From positions 1-45,067 of the forward strand of contig DASPWW010000042.1 of assembly GCA_035637595.1 (NCBI GenBank): a DNA stretch of 45,067 bases. Reading direction: 5' to 3'. Within the stretch, counting starts at the first letter, position 1. Each line of letters begins with the position of its first letter. This document shows positions 35,185-43,064 of this stretch, in pieces. The position numbers were made by a program, and so were the translations under genes. The notes beneath the pieces are model-generated. The model had not been told where the DNA came from. It did no database searches and saw nothing but the letters and a program-made list of their open reading frames with translations. This DNA comes from DASPWW01 sp035637595. Lineage in GTDB: Bacteria > Actinomycetota > Thermoleophilia > Solirubrobacterales > 70-9.

Positions 35185-36882
35185 TCAGGTCTCCTGATAG
35201 AGCGGCCCGTCGCCGCCCTCGGGGGGCGTCAGGCGGCCGCCCTTGGCCGTGATCGCTCCGCACTGGACGCAGTTCGACGGCACGATCGTCAGGTCGACGT
35301 CGGCCGCGCCGTTCTCCTGCTGGTCGTCGGGGATCTCGTAGACCTGCGCCGGGCACATCGAGACCCACGCCTGGGCGATCTCACGCGGCACGTGGGTCTG
35401 TAGGCGGATGTGATTCGGGGCGTCGTCGCGCGTCGCGTTGCCGGACGCGAACACGGACGAGAGCTTGTCGAAGATGTACTTGTTGTCGGGCTTTGGATAC
35501 GTGGCCGCGGCGCCGTCGATCGCCACCGGGTCGTCGGCGTCCGGATGCTGCTTCCACATTCCGCCGGGAAACAGCCCCCGGGTCATCACCATCGCGCTCG
35601 CGAACACGCCTCCGGCAAAGAAGCCCTTGCCTAGCGCCTGGCGCATGTTGCGCGACCGGTACAGATCCTCGCCGATCGTGCTGTTCTCCACCCGCTCGCC
35701 GTAGGCCTCGAAGTTGATCGAGTCCTTCTTGAGCGCCTCGACGATCGTCTCCGCGGCGTACATCCCGGCGTGCATCGCGTAGTGAATGCCCTTGAGCTCT
35801 GGAATGTTGACCATGCCGGCGCCATCGCCGACGATGACCATCCCGGGCACCGAGAGCTTGCGCGGCATCGCCCAGTAGCCGCCCGACGGGATCGTCTTCG
35901 CCCCCCACGCGACCCGCTTTCCGCCCTCGAGGATCTTCCTCACGAAGGGATGGGTCTTGAGCTGCTGGAGAGCGTCGTGGACCGAGAACGTCGCGTCCGT
36001 GTAGTCCAGCCCTACGACGAGCCCTAGACAGACCTTGTCCTCCCCCATCGGGTAGATGAAGCTGCCGCCGACCTCGTTCCACTTCTTGCGCTTGCGCAGC
36101 GGCCACCCCATGGTGTGAAGCACGCGGTCGAGCGGCTTCTCCACCTCCCAGACCTCCTTGACTCCGAGCTCCCAGCGCTGCGGCTGGTGTCCGTGGAGGT
36201 CGAAGTAGTCGATCGCGGCGCCGGTGAGGTGGCCCTGGGTGCCCTCGGCAAGCACGGTCGCCTTGGCGACCACGTCCGACCCGGGCTCGAAGTTGGCCAG
36301 TTCCTCGCCGTCGCGACCGCGGCCCTTGTCGCCGGAGCGCACGCCCCTGACGATGCGGTCCTCGACGAGCAGCCTGTCGGCGGCCGTCTCGGTCAGCAGG
36401 TAGGCGCCGGCCTCTTCGGCCCTTTCACCCAGGAATCTGCCGAGCCTGGCGATCGAGGTGACGTAGTTGCCGTGGTTGCGGAAGTTGGGCGGCATCGGCC
36501 TCAGCGGCAGCGCCAGGCGCCTGGTCAGCAGGTAGACGGCGTCCTTGGTGACCTCCTGGTAGACAGGCCAGTCGGAGGGATCGAGGTCGGGAAACAGCTC
36601 CCGCATCGCCGACGGGCGCATGTTGGCGCCCGACAGCAGGTGCGCACCCGTCGCCTTGCCCTTCTCGATCACGGCCACGGGGACCTCGCCGAGGCGCTCG
36701 GCGAGCTCGGGCTCGTCCTCGAGCAGCTGCATGACGCGGATCGCGCAGGCCAGGCCGGCCGGTCCGCCGCCGACGATCGCCACGCCGACCTCGATGCGGT
36801 CGTCGGGCGAATCGGTCGGGGGGCCGACGAACTCCTCGGCGGGGTCGACGGGGGGCGGGTACTGCTCCGGGGCTACGGCCAT
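35185..36882 (-). CDS. Electron transfer flavoprotein-quinone oxidoreductase
   Basis: This 565-residue flavoprotein passes electrons from ETF to the membrane quinone pool. The FAD motif VAIVGGGPAGLACAIRVMQ is at residues 33-50, followed by VIEKGKATGAHLLSGANMRP and the membrane-associated segment GLVVGLDYTDATFSVHDALQQLKTHPFV. The C-terminal iron-sulphur region is present as CPAQVYE (Cys510) and NCVQCGAIT (Cys538, Cys541), but the fourth ligand, usually a Cys three residues later, is Ile544. A leaderless promoter and a palindromic operator lie immediately upstream. etfA and etfB are nearby but separated by a coil-protein gene. Confidence 0.92.
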   Translation of the reverse strand: MAVAPEQYPPPVDPAEEFVGPPTDSPDDRIEVGVAIVGGGPAGLACAIRVMQLLEDEPELAERLGEVPVAVIEKGKATGAHLLSGANMRPSAMRELFPDLDPSDWPVYQEVTKDAVYLLTRRLALPLRPMPPNFRNHGNYVTSIARLGRFLGERAEEAGAYLLTETAADRLLVEDRIVRGVRSGDKGRGRDGEELANFEPGSDVVAKATVLAEGTQGHLTGAAIDYFDLHGHQPQRWELGVKEVWEVEKPLDRVLHTMGWPLRKRKKWNEVGGSFIYPMGEDKVCLGLVVGLDYTDATFSVHDALQQLKTHPFVRKILEGGKRVAWGAKTIPSGGYWAMPRKLSVPGMVIVGDGAGMVNIPELKGIHYAMHAGMYAAETIVEALKKDSINFEAYGERVENSTIGEDLYRSRNMRQALGKGFFAGGVFASAMVMTRGLFPGGMWKQHPDADDPVAIDGAAATYPKPDNKYIFDKLSSVFASGNATRDDAPNHIRLQTHVPREIAQAWVSMCPAQVYEIPDDQQENGAADVDLTIVPSNCVQCGAITAKGGRLTPPEGGDGPLYQET

Positions 36883-36891
36883 GGCGGCGAG

Positions 36892-36897
36892 ATTCTA
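36892..36897 (-). promoter_or_regulatory. -10 (TAGAAT) of ETF-quinone oxidoreductase gene
   Basis: TAGAAT ends 9 nt before the ATG, so the transcript should begin at or near the start codon. At 17-nt spacing the -35 region is GTCAAT, which lies in the palindrome at 36914-36929. Confidence 0.5.
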
Positions 36898-36913
36898 ACT
36901 GCGCATGCTGGCT

Positions 36914-36929
36914 GATTGACCAGTCAATC
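36914..36929. promoter_or_regulatory. Palindromic operator GATTGAC-CA-GTCAATC
   Basis: A perfect 7+7 bp inverted repeat with a 2-bp centre overlaps the -35 position of the ETF-quinone oxidoreductase promoter. The size and spacing fit a TetR-family dimer, as in fatty-acid-oxidation regulons; which regulator is unknown, and no regulator gene is in the window. Confidence 0.6.
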
Positions 36930-36968
36930 GCCTCGGCTACCCCGGGGGTCGCCCGCCGAAACGAGAGC

Positions 36969-36988
36969 GGGCCGGCTTCCGCCGGCCC
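36969..36988 (-). terminator. Hairpin GGGCCGGC-TTCC-GCCGGCCC after coil protein gene
   Basis: A perfect 8-bp stem with a GGAA tetraloop (minus strand) lies 33 nt after the 37022 stop. The minus-strand continuation GCTCTCGTTTCGG has only a short T run, so it is a partial intrinsic terminator. Confidence 0.55.
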
Positions 36989-37021
36989 ACTCCACGCGCG
37001 CGAATGCGCGGCGACTCGCCG

Positions 37022-37615
37022 CTACGGCGTCGTCGCGCTCGCGACGCGGTTGGCGACGATCACGCGGCTGCGAGCCTGGGCGGCTGCCGAGGACAGGCAG
37101 ACGAGGTCGATCGAGCCGCCGTCGACGACGCCCGTCAGGGCGATGGTCTGGCTGAACTCGGTGCCCGCCGTGTTCGCGCTGCCCCGGGAGATCACCGTAC
37201 CGTCGTCACGCAGCGCGCACTGGATGATTGCGCCACCACCGCCGCTGGCGAGGTCGACGCTCGAGGTGACCACGTAGTGGCCGCCGGTCGCCAGGGTCAG
37301 GGACGCGACGCGATCGGCGTCCGTGAACGGCGGCGCAGTAGTCGACACCGGCGTCGCGTCGGCCTGGTTGGTGAAGAAGGCCTCCGAGCGCTCGGGCGTG
37401 TCGAGCTTCACCGTCGTCACCGCCTCGTCGGCGAGCTTCGACGTCGTCACCGCCTTGTCGACGATCTTCTTCGTCTTGACGGCGTTCTTCTTGAGGCCCT
37501 CGGGCCCGATCTTCTTGACCGCGTATGCGGCGCCGCCCATCGCGGCGACGAGCGCGATCACCGCGACGATGATCGCCGGCGAGGGAAGCCGCAGGCGATC
37601 CTTGAGCGTGTTCAT
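37022..37615 (-). CDS. Secreted/membrane-anchored repeat protein (actinobacterial coil type)
   Basis: This 197-residue protein begins with a signal-anchor (residues 11-32, SPAIIVAVIALVAAMGGAAYA) and then a heptad-like run GLKKNAVKTKKIVDKAVTTSKLADEAVTTVKL. This arrangement recurs in many Thermoleophilia proteins of unknown function. The C-terminal half (from about 80) is beta-rich with two Cys. The start is the ATG at 37613-37615 with GGAGG 9 nt upstream; the 20 codons before it are Arg/Pro-rich. It lies 102 bp after etfA. Confidence 0.75.
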   Translation of the reverse strand: MNTLKDRLRLPSPAIIVAVIALVAAMGGAAYAVKKIGPEGLKKNAVKTKKIVDKAVTTSKLADEAVTTVKLDTPERSEAFFTNQADATPVSTTAPPFTDADRVASLTLATGGHYVVTSSVDLASGGGGAIIQCALRDDGTVISRGSANTAGTEFSQTIALTGVVDGGSIDLVCLSSAAAQARSRVIVANRVASATTP

Positions 37616-37717
37616 CAGGTCCCACCTCCTGTTGGTTGCGTGGCCGGGCCGCCGCGGGCGGCCCCGGGTCGACACGCGATCCTACGGACCGCGCGGAGAC
37701 GACGATCCGGCGGGCGG

Positions 37718-38695
37718 TCAGCCGCCCTTCTTGGCCTTCACGGCCTCGGTGAGCTTGGGCAGGATCTTGTGCAGGTCGCCCACGACCCCGAGATCCGCGA
37801 ACTCGAAGATCGGGGCGTTGGGGTCCTTGTTGATCGCGAGGATGTTCTCGGAGCTCTGCATCCCGACCTTGTGCTGGATCGCGCCCGAGATCCCGGCCGC
37901 CAGGTAGAGCTTCGGCGCCACCGTCTTTCCCGTCTGCCCGATCTGGGCCGCATACGGGTACCAGCCCGCATCCACGACCGCCCGGGTCGCCGCGACGGCG
38001 CCGCCGAGCGTATCCGCGAGCTGCTCGCAGAGCTCGAATCCCTCGGCCTTGCCGAGCCCGCGGCCGCCCCCGACGAGGATCTCGGCGTCCTCGATGTTGA
38101 CGTCCTCGCCGCGCGCTTCGCCGCGCTGGACCATCTTGGCCCTGCTCGACCACTCCGAAAGCTCGACGTCGACGTCGGTCACCTCGGCCGAGCCACCGTC
38201 GCTCTCCGTGGCGTCGAACGCGTTGAGGCGTCCGATGATGATCCCCGGCTCGTCCACGTAGCCGACGTCGACCACGGCCGAGTCCTGGAGCACGGGGCGG
38301 ACCGCGACCAGCTTGCCGTCGTCGACCTTGACCTCGGTCACCTCCATGGTCACTCCGGCGTTGAGGCGGGCCGTGAGGCCGGCGCCGACCTCGAAGCCGA
38401 GGAGCCCGCCTCCGAACAGCGCGTAGGAGTAGCCATCGTCCGCGATCACCTTGGCCATCACGTCGATGACCGGCTGGGCGAGCCCCTCCGGGACGTCCTT
38501 GGCGCGGTAGACCTTCTTGGCGCCGTAGGCGCCGAGCCCGGCGCAGGCGTCGTCCGGGATGTCCCCGACGACTACGGCGGCGGCCTCCGCGCCGAGCTCG
38601 CCGGCGAGCTTCGCGGCCTCGGATACTGCCCCGAGCGAGTTCTTGTTGAAGTTGCCCTCGTCGTCATGGAGGGCGTAGACCAGGATCCCGGGCAT
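37718..38695 (-). CDS. etfA: Electron transfer flavoprotein alpha subunit
   Basis: This 325-residue subunit carries the FAD of ETF, which collects electrons from acyl-CoA dehydrogenases. The C-terminal FAD domain has VGGGRGLGKAEGFELCEQLADTLGGAVAATRAVVDAGW, QIGQTGKTVAPKLYLAAGISGAIQH and INKDPNAPIFEFADLGVVGDLHKILPKL, as in the family. Its ATG overlaps the etfB TAA by one base (TAATG), so it is translationally coupled. The partner quinone oxidoreductase is 0.8 kb downstream. Confidence 0.96.
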   Translation of the reverse strand: MPGILVYALHDDEGNFNKNSLGAVSEAAKLAGELGAEAAAVVVGDIPDDACAGLGAYGAKKVYRAKDVPEGLAQPVIDVMAKVIADDGYSYALFGGGLLGFEVGAGLTARLNAGVTMEVTEVKVDDGKLVAVRPVLQDSAVVDVGYVDEPGIIIGRLNAFDATESDGGSAEVTDVDVELSEWSSRAKMVQRGEARGEDVNIEDAEILVGGGRGLGKAEGFELCEQLADTLGGAVAATRAVVDAGWYPYAAQIGQTGKTVAPKLYLAAGISGAIQHKVGMQSSENILAINKDPNAPIFEFADLGVVGDLHKILPKLTEAVKAKKGG

Positions 38696-39486
38696 TACAA
38701 GAGCTTCCTTTCCTCGAGCCAGGACACGAGCTTCTCGACCGTCTCGTTCGTGTCCTCGTCCTCGATGATCTCCCCGGCCTCCTTCTCAGGCGGGGGGTTG
38801 ATCGCCAGCACCGTGGTCCGCGAGCCCTGCTCGCCGACCCGATCGGCCTCGATCTCGACATCGGACGCGGCGTGGGTGTCGAGCGGCTTCTTCTTCGCGC
38901 CCATGATCGCCTTGAGCGACGGATAGCGCGGCTCGTTGATCGCGTCGCCGACGCTGATCACGGCGGGCAGCTCGACCTCGACCGTGTCGTACCCGTACTC
39001 GGCCTGGCGCTCGCAGCGCAGCTTGCCGTCGGCGACGTCCATCTTGATCACCTGGGTCAGCGACGGCATCTTGAGGTGATCGGCGACCACGGCGCCGATC
39101 GTGTAGCACTCGCCGTCGTCCGACTGCTGGCCGAGCAGGACCAGGTCCGGGCTCTCCTTCTCGAGCACCCTGGCGAGCGCGTACCCGGTCGCGGCGACGT
39201 CGGAGCCCGCCAGCGCGTCGTCGGTCAGGTGCACCGAGCGGTCGGCGCCGAGCGCGACCGCCTTGTGGAGGGCGCGCACTGCGCTCTCTGGGCCCATCGT
39301 CACGGCGACGACCTCGTCGACGTCGATCGCCCCCCCCTCCTTGACCTGCATCGCGGCCTCGATCGCGTGCGTGTCGAAGGGGTTGAGGTTCTTCTCGCCG
39401 GAACGGTCGAGCCGCTTGGTTCCCGGGTCGATCCGCTTCTGGACCGCCGCGTCGGGGACTTCCTTTACAAGGCAGCAGATCTTCAA
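38695..39486 (-). CDS. etfB: Electron transfer flavoprotein beta subunit
   Basis: This 263-residue subunit of ETF binds AMP and docks with dehydrogenases. The family start is KICCLVKEVPDAAVQKRIDPGTKRLDRSG, then NLNPFDTHAIEAAMQVKEGG, VTMGPESAVRALHKAVALGADRSVHLTD and LLGQQSDDGECYTIGAVVADHL. The start is a TTG at 39484-39486, chosen because it precedes KICCLVKEV directly and has GGAGG 8 nt upstream. The initiation region is duplicated in tandem (39477-39522). It is divergent from the secreted trio. Confidence 0.93.
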   Translation of the reverse strand: MKICCLVKEVPDAAVQKRIDPGTKRLDRSGEKNLNPFDTHAIEAAMQVKEGGAIDVDEVVAVTMGPESAVRALHKAVALGADRSVHLTDDALAGSDVAATGYALARVLEKESPDLVLLGQQSDDGECYTIGAVVADHLKMPSLTQVIKMDVADGKLRCERQAEYGYDTVEVELPAVISVGDAINEPRYPSLKAIMGAKKKPLDTHAASDVEIEADRVGEQGSRTTVLAINPPPEKEAGEIIEDEDTNETVEKLVSWLEERKLL

Positions 39487-39522
39487 GCTGTGAGCCTCCA
39501 AATCTTCAAGCTGTGAGCGTCC
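39477..39522. repeat. 23-bp tandem duplication of the etfB start region
   Basis: Copies at 39477-39499 and 39500-39522 differ at 2 of 23 positions and each carries a TTGAAGAT start-like sequence. The upstream copy starts an 8-codon frame (TTG-AAG-ATT-TGG-AGG-CTC-ACA-GCT) whose TGA overlaps the true TTG of etfB. Only the copy next to etfB has GGAGG (the other has GGACG). Confidence 0.8.
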
Positions 39523-39640
39523 GGGGATCGGGGCGGCGGATCTTATCCACCGCTCCACGGCGTCGGGCGGCCGCTCGACACGGTTCTGAGAATCCAGCGC
39601 CCCGCCCCGTCGCACGGCTGCGCGCCGCCGCGATTGCCCA

Positions 39641-39646
39641 TATAGT
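39641..39646 (+). promoter_or_regulatory. Candidate -10 (TATAGT) of the secreted trio
   Basis: In the 243-bp spacer between etfB and the trio, TATAGT is the best -10 match on the plus strand and would give a leader of about 77 nt. The -35 is weak. Nothing else clear is in the spacer. Confidence 0.3.
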
Positions 39647-39729
39647 GCGCCGACCGGTTGACTCGCGGTCAGACGCCGTGGGAGGATCGACCGGCACGGC
39701 AGGTCATCAACTCACTACGGAGGGAATTT

Positions 39730-40209
39730 ATGAAGCACAGATCCAAGCTGATCGTGCTGGCGTCGGTACTTGCCGCCGCCGGACTCGGGGTCTTCGTCTC
39801 GTCAAGCGTCGGCGATGGCGCGGTCGCGCCGGCAAGCTCGATCGACATCACCCGCAGCCAGGGCGACACGATCTCGGGCAACGACCTGAAGCTGGTCGAC
39901 ACCGAGAAGGCCCCGCTCTCGAGCGGCGCCAACGCCAGCAAGAAGTCGGCGAAGCTCTTCTACTACATCAGCGTCGAGACGTTCACCGTGCAGCCGGGCT
40001 TTGCGGACTTCCGCGAGATCCGGTGCCCCGTGAAGCAGCAGCCCGCCACGGGCGGCAGCTCGACGCCGGCCCCCGGGCTCGCGATCACGAACTCGTCGCG
40101 AAACAACCCGTCGGGCGCGACGCTGTCGGGTGCCTGGTACGAGGAGGTCACGAACGTCACGGCCGTGCCTCTGACCTGGCAGGTGCACCTGACCTGCATC
40201 GGCAAGTAG
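39730..40209 (+). CDS. Small secreted protein, trio member 1
   Basis: This 159-residue protein has a signal peptide (residues 1-30, core LIVLASVLAAAGLGVFVSSS) and one domain of unknown function shared with the next two genes. Conserved blocks are KSAKLFYYISVETFTV, EIRCPVKQQPATGG, PGLAITNSSR, SGAWYEEVTNVTA and a final LTC. Two Cys are invariant and may form a disulphide. The start ATG at 39730 has GGAGGG 5 nt upstream, the strongest ribosome site of the trio. I do not recognise the family. Confidence 0.8.
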   Translation: MKHRSKLIVLASVLAAAGLGVFVSSSVGDGAVAPASSIDITRSQGDTISGNDLKLVDTEKAPLSSGANASKKSAKLFYYISVETFTVQPGFADFREIRCPVKQQPATGGSSTPAPGLAITNSSRNNPSGATLSGAWYEEVTNVTAVPLTWQVHLTCIGK

Positions 40210-40295
40210 CGGACGCCCTCAGGACGATCTGAGTGTTGCGGCGCCCCCGCGCATCCGCGCGGGGGCGCCGTGTTCTTGCTCCCTTCCGGGCGTGC

Positions 40296-40778
40296 ATGCG
40301 TCGCGCGCTCGGCGCCGCGCTCGCCGCGCTGTCGATCGGTCTCTTGACCTTCTCGCCGCCGGCCCCCGGCGGAGGCTCGAGCCCGCCAGCGGCCCGCATT
40401 GCGGCGGGCTACCAGCCAGGCGGGACCATCTCGGGTAGCGAGCTGCGGCCGGCCACCCGGAGCGAGTCCGCCCTCTCGGGGGCAGGCTCGCCCGGGAAGT
40501 CCCGGCTCGTCTTGACGTACTACGTCAGCCTGGACCTTCAGACGGTTGCGCCGGGCGGCGCACAGCTTTTCGAGATCCACTGCCCCAAAGAGGGCGAGCA
40601 GCCGCTGACCGGAGGCGTGCTGGCGGCCGTCCCCGGGCTGATCATGGTCAACTCCTCGCGCACGAGCCCGAGCGCCGACTTCCCCACCAACCCGCGCGCG
40701 TGGTACGAAGCGGTCATGAACGTGACCGCCGAGCCCCTGCAGTGGAAGCCGTTCGTGACCTGCGGGCGCCGCCGGTGA
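40296..40778 (+). CDS. Small secreted protein, trio member 2
   Basis: This 160-residue paralogue has a signal peptide (MRRALGAALAALSIGLL) and the shared domain: LTYYVSLDLQTVAPGG, EIHCPKEGEQPLTGGVLAAVPGL, VNSSRTSP and AWYEAVMNVTAEPLQWKPFVTC. The start is the ATG at 40296. The gene ends in a GTGA overlap with member 3, so the pair is translationally coupled. It is unrecognised. Confidence 0.78.
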   Translation: MRRALGAALAALSIGLLTFSPPAPGGGSSPPAARIAAGYQPGGTISGSELRPATRSESALSGAGSPGKSRLVLTYYVSLDLQTVAPGGAQLFEIHCPKEGEQPLTGGVLAAVPGLIMVNSSRTSPSADFPTNPRAWYEAVMNVTAEPLQWKPFVTCGRRR

Positions 40779-41254
40779 GGACTCGCCGGGCGCTCCTGGC
40801 CGTCGCTGCGGCCGCGGCCGCCCTCGCCGGGACGCTGACAGCGGCCGCGACCGGCACCGGCGGCGGTTCGGTCCCGGCGGCGAGCTCGATCGTCGCGAGC
40901 CGCGACGTCACGGTCCTGCGCCGGGCGGAGCTCGAGCGCATCGGACCGCGTCGCGCCGCCGCTGGGGCCGTCGCGAGCGCCAAGTCGGCGAAGCTCAGCT
41001 ATTACACGACGGTCAACTTCGAGACCGTCGTGCCGGGCGGCGACGAGCTCTACGAGATCCGCTGCCCGGCGAAACGGCAGCCGCTGACCGGCGGCGTGCT
41101 GTCGGCTACCCCCGGGCTGGCGATCTCGAACTCCTCGCGGGTCAGCCCCGATCCCGATCGCCCGACGCTCTCGGGAGCGTGGTACGAGGGCGTCGTCAAC
41201 CTCACGGCGACGACGCTGCAGTGGAAGCCGTCGCTGGTCTGCGTGCGCAGCTAG
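40775..41254 (+). CDS. Small secreted protein, trio member 3
   Basis: This 159-residue paralogue has a signal peptide (RRALLAVAAAAAALAGTLTAAAT) and the shared domain: KSAKLSYYTTVNFETVVPGGDELYEIRCPAKRQPLTGG, PGLAISNSSR, SGAWYEGVVNLTATTLQWKPSLVC. The GTG at 40775-40777 overlaps the TGA of member 2. It is closest to member 1 in KSAKL and SGAWYE and to member 2 in QPLTGGVL. It is unrecognised. Confidence 0.78.
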   Translation: MRTRRALLAVAAAAAALAGTLTAAATGTGGGSVPAASSIVASRDVTVLRRAELERIGPRRAAAGAVASAKSAKLSYYTTVNFETVVPGGDELYEIRCPAKRQPLTGGVLSATPGLAISNSSRVSPDPDRPTLSGAWYEGVVNLTATTLQWKPSLVCVRS

Positions 41255-41344
41255 ACCGGCGACGCCCTCAGTCGACGATCGAGAAGCTCGTCCAGTCGTG
41301 CTGGAAGAGCGGGTGGAACCGCGCTGGCGCGGCCCCTCTCGCGC

Positions 41345-41785
41345 TCAGGCGCGCTCGCTCACCGCACCACGCACGAACTCGACTATCTCCTCGGTCGAGG
41401 ACCCGGGCGTGAACACCGCGGCGATCCCGAGCTCCTTCAATTCCGGGATGTCGTCCGCGGGGATCGTGCCGCCGACGGTGACGACGACATCGTCGGCCCC
41501 CTGCTCGCGCAGCAGCTCGACCACACGGGGCACCAACGTCATGTGAGCTCCCGAGAGGATCGAGAGGCCGACGGCGTCGGCGTCCTCCTGGATCGCGGTC
41601 GCCGCAATTTGCTCCGGTGTCTGGTGAAGGCCCGTGTAGATGACCTCCATGCCGGCATCGCGCAGCGCCCTGGCGATGATCTTCGCGCCGCGATCGTGAC
41701 CATCCAGTCCCGGCTTCGCGACGACGACGCGGATCTTGCGATCGTCATCGCCACCCCCGCCAGCGGCGTTCGACTCGTCGGGCAT
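41345..41785 (-). CDS. B12-binding small subunit of acyl-CoA mutase
   Basis: This 146-residue protein is a stand-alone cobalamin-binding domain of the methylmalonyl/isobutyryl-CoA mutase type. DxHxxG reads GLDGHDRGAK (His ligates the cobalt in base-off/His-on mode), followed by LSILSGAHMTLVP and VTVGGTIPADDIPELKELGIAAVFTPGSSTEEIV. The catalytic large subunit is encoded at 44147-45067 and is separate, as in two-subunit mutases. A TAGGCT element ends 6 nt before the ATG. Confidence 0.92.
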   Translation of the reverse strand: MPDESNAAGGGGDDDRKIRVVVAKPGLDGHDRGAKIIARALRDAGMEVIYTGLHQTPEQIAATAIQEDADAVGLSILSGAHMTLVPRVVELLREQGADDVVVTVGGTIPADDIPELKELGIAAVFTPGSSTEEIVEFVRGAVSERA

Positions 41786-41791
41786 GCCGTA

Positions 41792-41797
41792 AGCCTA
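41792..41797 (-). promoter_or_regulatory. Candidate -10 (TAGGCT) of B12-subunit gene
   Basis: TAGGCT on the minus strand ends 6 nt before the ATG with no Shine-Dalgarno between. It lies in the 31-nt gap after the deaminase stop. Confidence 0.3.
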
Positions 41798-41816
41798 GTC
41801 TGAGCGTGGCCGCCGG

Positions 41817-43064
41817 CTAGACGATCCCGAGCCGCCGGGCGCGCTCGACCGCGCGCTCGAGCACCTCGTCCGCGCCGCCAACCACACCGCCGCTCATCAG
41901 CACCCGCCCCGCGACGACCATGGTGTCGACGATCGATCCCGACCCCGCGTAGACGAGGTTCGCGACCAGATCACCGAGGCTCAGCTCAGGGGAGTCGGTG
42001 CGCACCAGCAGGAAGTCGCCCGGCTCGCCGGGCTCGAGGCGGCCCGATGCCCCGAGCAGCGGAGCGGCGCGACCCGTCACGACGTCCCAGGCCTCGGCGG
42101 CCGGGACGGCCGCTGGATCGCGCGCCGCGTGCTTCTGGAGCAACGCGAGGATCTTGACGTCCTGGAGCAGGTCCAGCGAGTTGTTCGAGCCTGCGCCGTC
42201 TGTTCCGAGCCCCACCGGGATCCCGCGGCGGCGCGCGTCCCGGAACGGGAACACCCGCCCAACCGCGAGCTTCAGGTTCGCGACCGGGTTGGTCACCACT
42301 GTGGTGTCGCGCGCCGCGATCAGGTCGAGCTCTAAGTCGTCTAGCCACGTCCCGTGGGCCAGCAGGGTGCGCGGGCCGAGCAGCCCGAGGCGATCGAGAT
42401 ACGCGGCGGGGCGTGCACCATGGTCGCGCACGCAATCGGCCACCTCGGCCTCGGTCTCCGATAGGTGGATGTGAATCGGCAGGTCCCGCGCCGCCGCCTG
42501 CTCGGCGATCCACCGCAGCGAGGGCTCGGAGACCGTGTAGATCGAGTGCGGCGCGAGCGCCCGATCGATCCGCTCACGCCCGGCCAGGGCCTCCAGGCTC
42601 TCCACGGCGTCGCGCTCCAGCTGCCCGCGCCCGGCGGCGCCGACGTCGATCAGCGGCGCACCGATCGTCGCGCGAAGCCCGGCGTCCTGCACGGCGCGCG
42701 CGGTGGCGTCCGGTTGCCAATACATGTCCCAGAACCGCACCGTCCCGGTGCGAACCATCTCCAGGCAGGCGAGGCGCGTTCCCCAGTAGACGTCCTCGCC
42801 GGTGAGCCGCGCCTCGATCGGCCAGATCCGCTCCTCGAGCCATTCGATCAGCGGCAGGTCGTCGCCGTAGCCGCGAAACAGCGTCATCGCGGCGTGGGTG
42901 TGGCCGTTGACGAGGCCTGGGACCAGCGCCATCCCGCCGGCGTCGATGACCTCGTCGCCGTCGCGCGGGGCTACCCCCTCGCCGAGCTCCGCGATCGTCC
43001 CGTCCGCGACGCGCAGGCCGACGCGCCGCCCGTCGAGCGACGCTCCGGTGACGGTGAGGCTCAC
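41817..43064 (-). CDS. Amidohydrolase: 5'-methylthioadenosine/S-adenosylhomocysteine deaminase-like
   Basis: This 415-residue metal-dependent amidohydrolase of the SsnA/TrzN/MtaD group deaminates MTA, SAH or related adenosine derivatives. Metal ligands read NGHTHAAMTL, LPIHIHLSETEAEVADC and GLGTDGAGSNNSLDL; APHSIYTVSE is a typical family motif. The GTG start at 43062-43064 overlaps the TGA of the phosphorylase gene (GTGA), linking it to nucleoside salvage. Confidence 0.88.
   Translation of the reverse strand: MSLTVTGASLDGRRVGLRVADGTIAELGEGVAPRDGDEVIDAGGMALVPGLVNGHTHAAMTLFRGYGDDLPLIEWLEERIWPIEARLTGEDVYWGTRLACLEMVRTGTVRFWDMYWQPDATARAVQDAGLRATIGAPLIDVGAAGRGQLERDAVESLEALAGRERIDRALAPHSIYTVSEPSLRWIAEQAAARDLPIHIHLSETEAEVADCVRDHGARPAAYLDRLGLLGPRTLLAHGTWLDDLELDLIAARDTTVVTNPVANLKLAVGRVFPFRDARRRGIPVGLGTDGAGSNNSLDLLQDVKILALLQKHAARDPAAVPAAEAWDVVTGRAAPLLGASGRLEPGEPGDFLLVRTDSPELSLGDLVANLVYAGSGSIVDTMVVAGRVLMSGGVVGGADEVLERAVERARRLGIV

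Noticed and set aside
36050..36115. Sequences like CCCCATCGGGTA and CACCCCATGGTG as further copies of the palindromic repeat
   Set aside because: They lie inside the ETF-QO coding region, explain conserved codons, and lack the flanks of the repeat.
41319..41332. CCGCGC-TG-GCGCGG hairpin between trio member 3 and the B12 subunit
   Set aside because: Its loop is too short and GC-rich palindromes of this length are common here; no T run, so no terminator was called.
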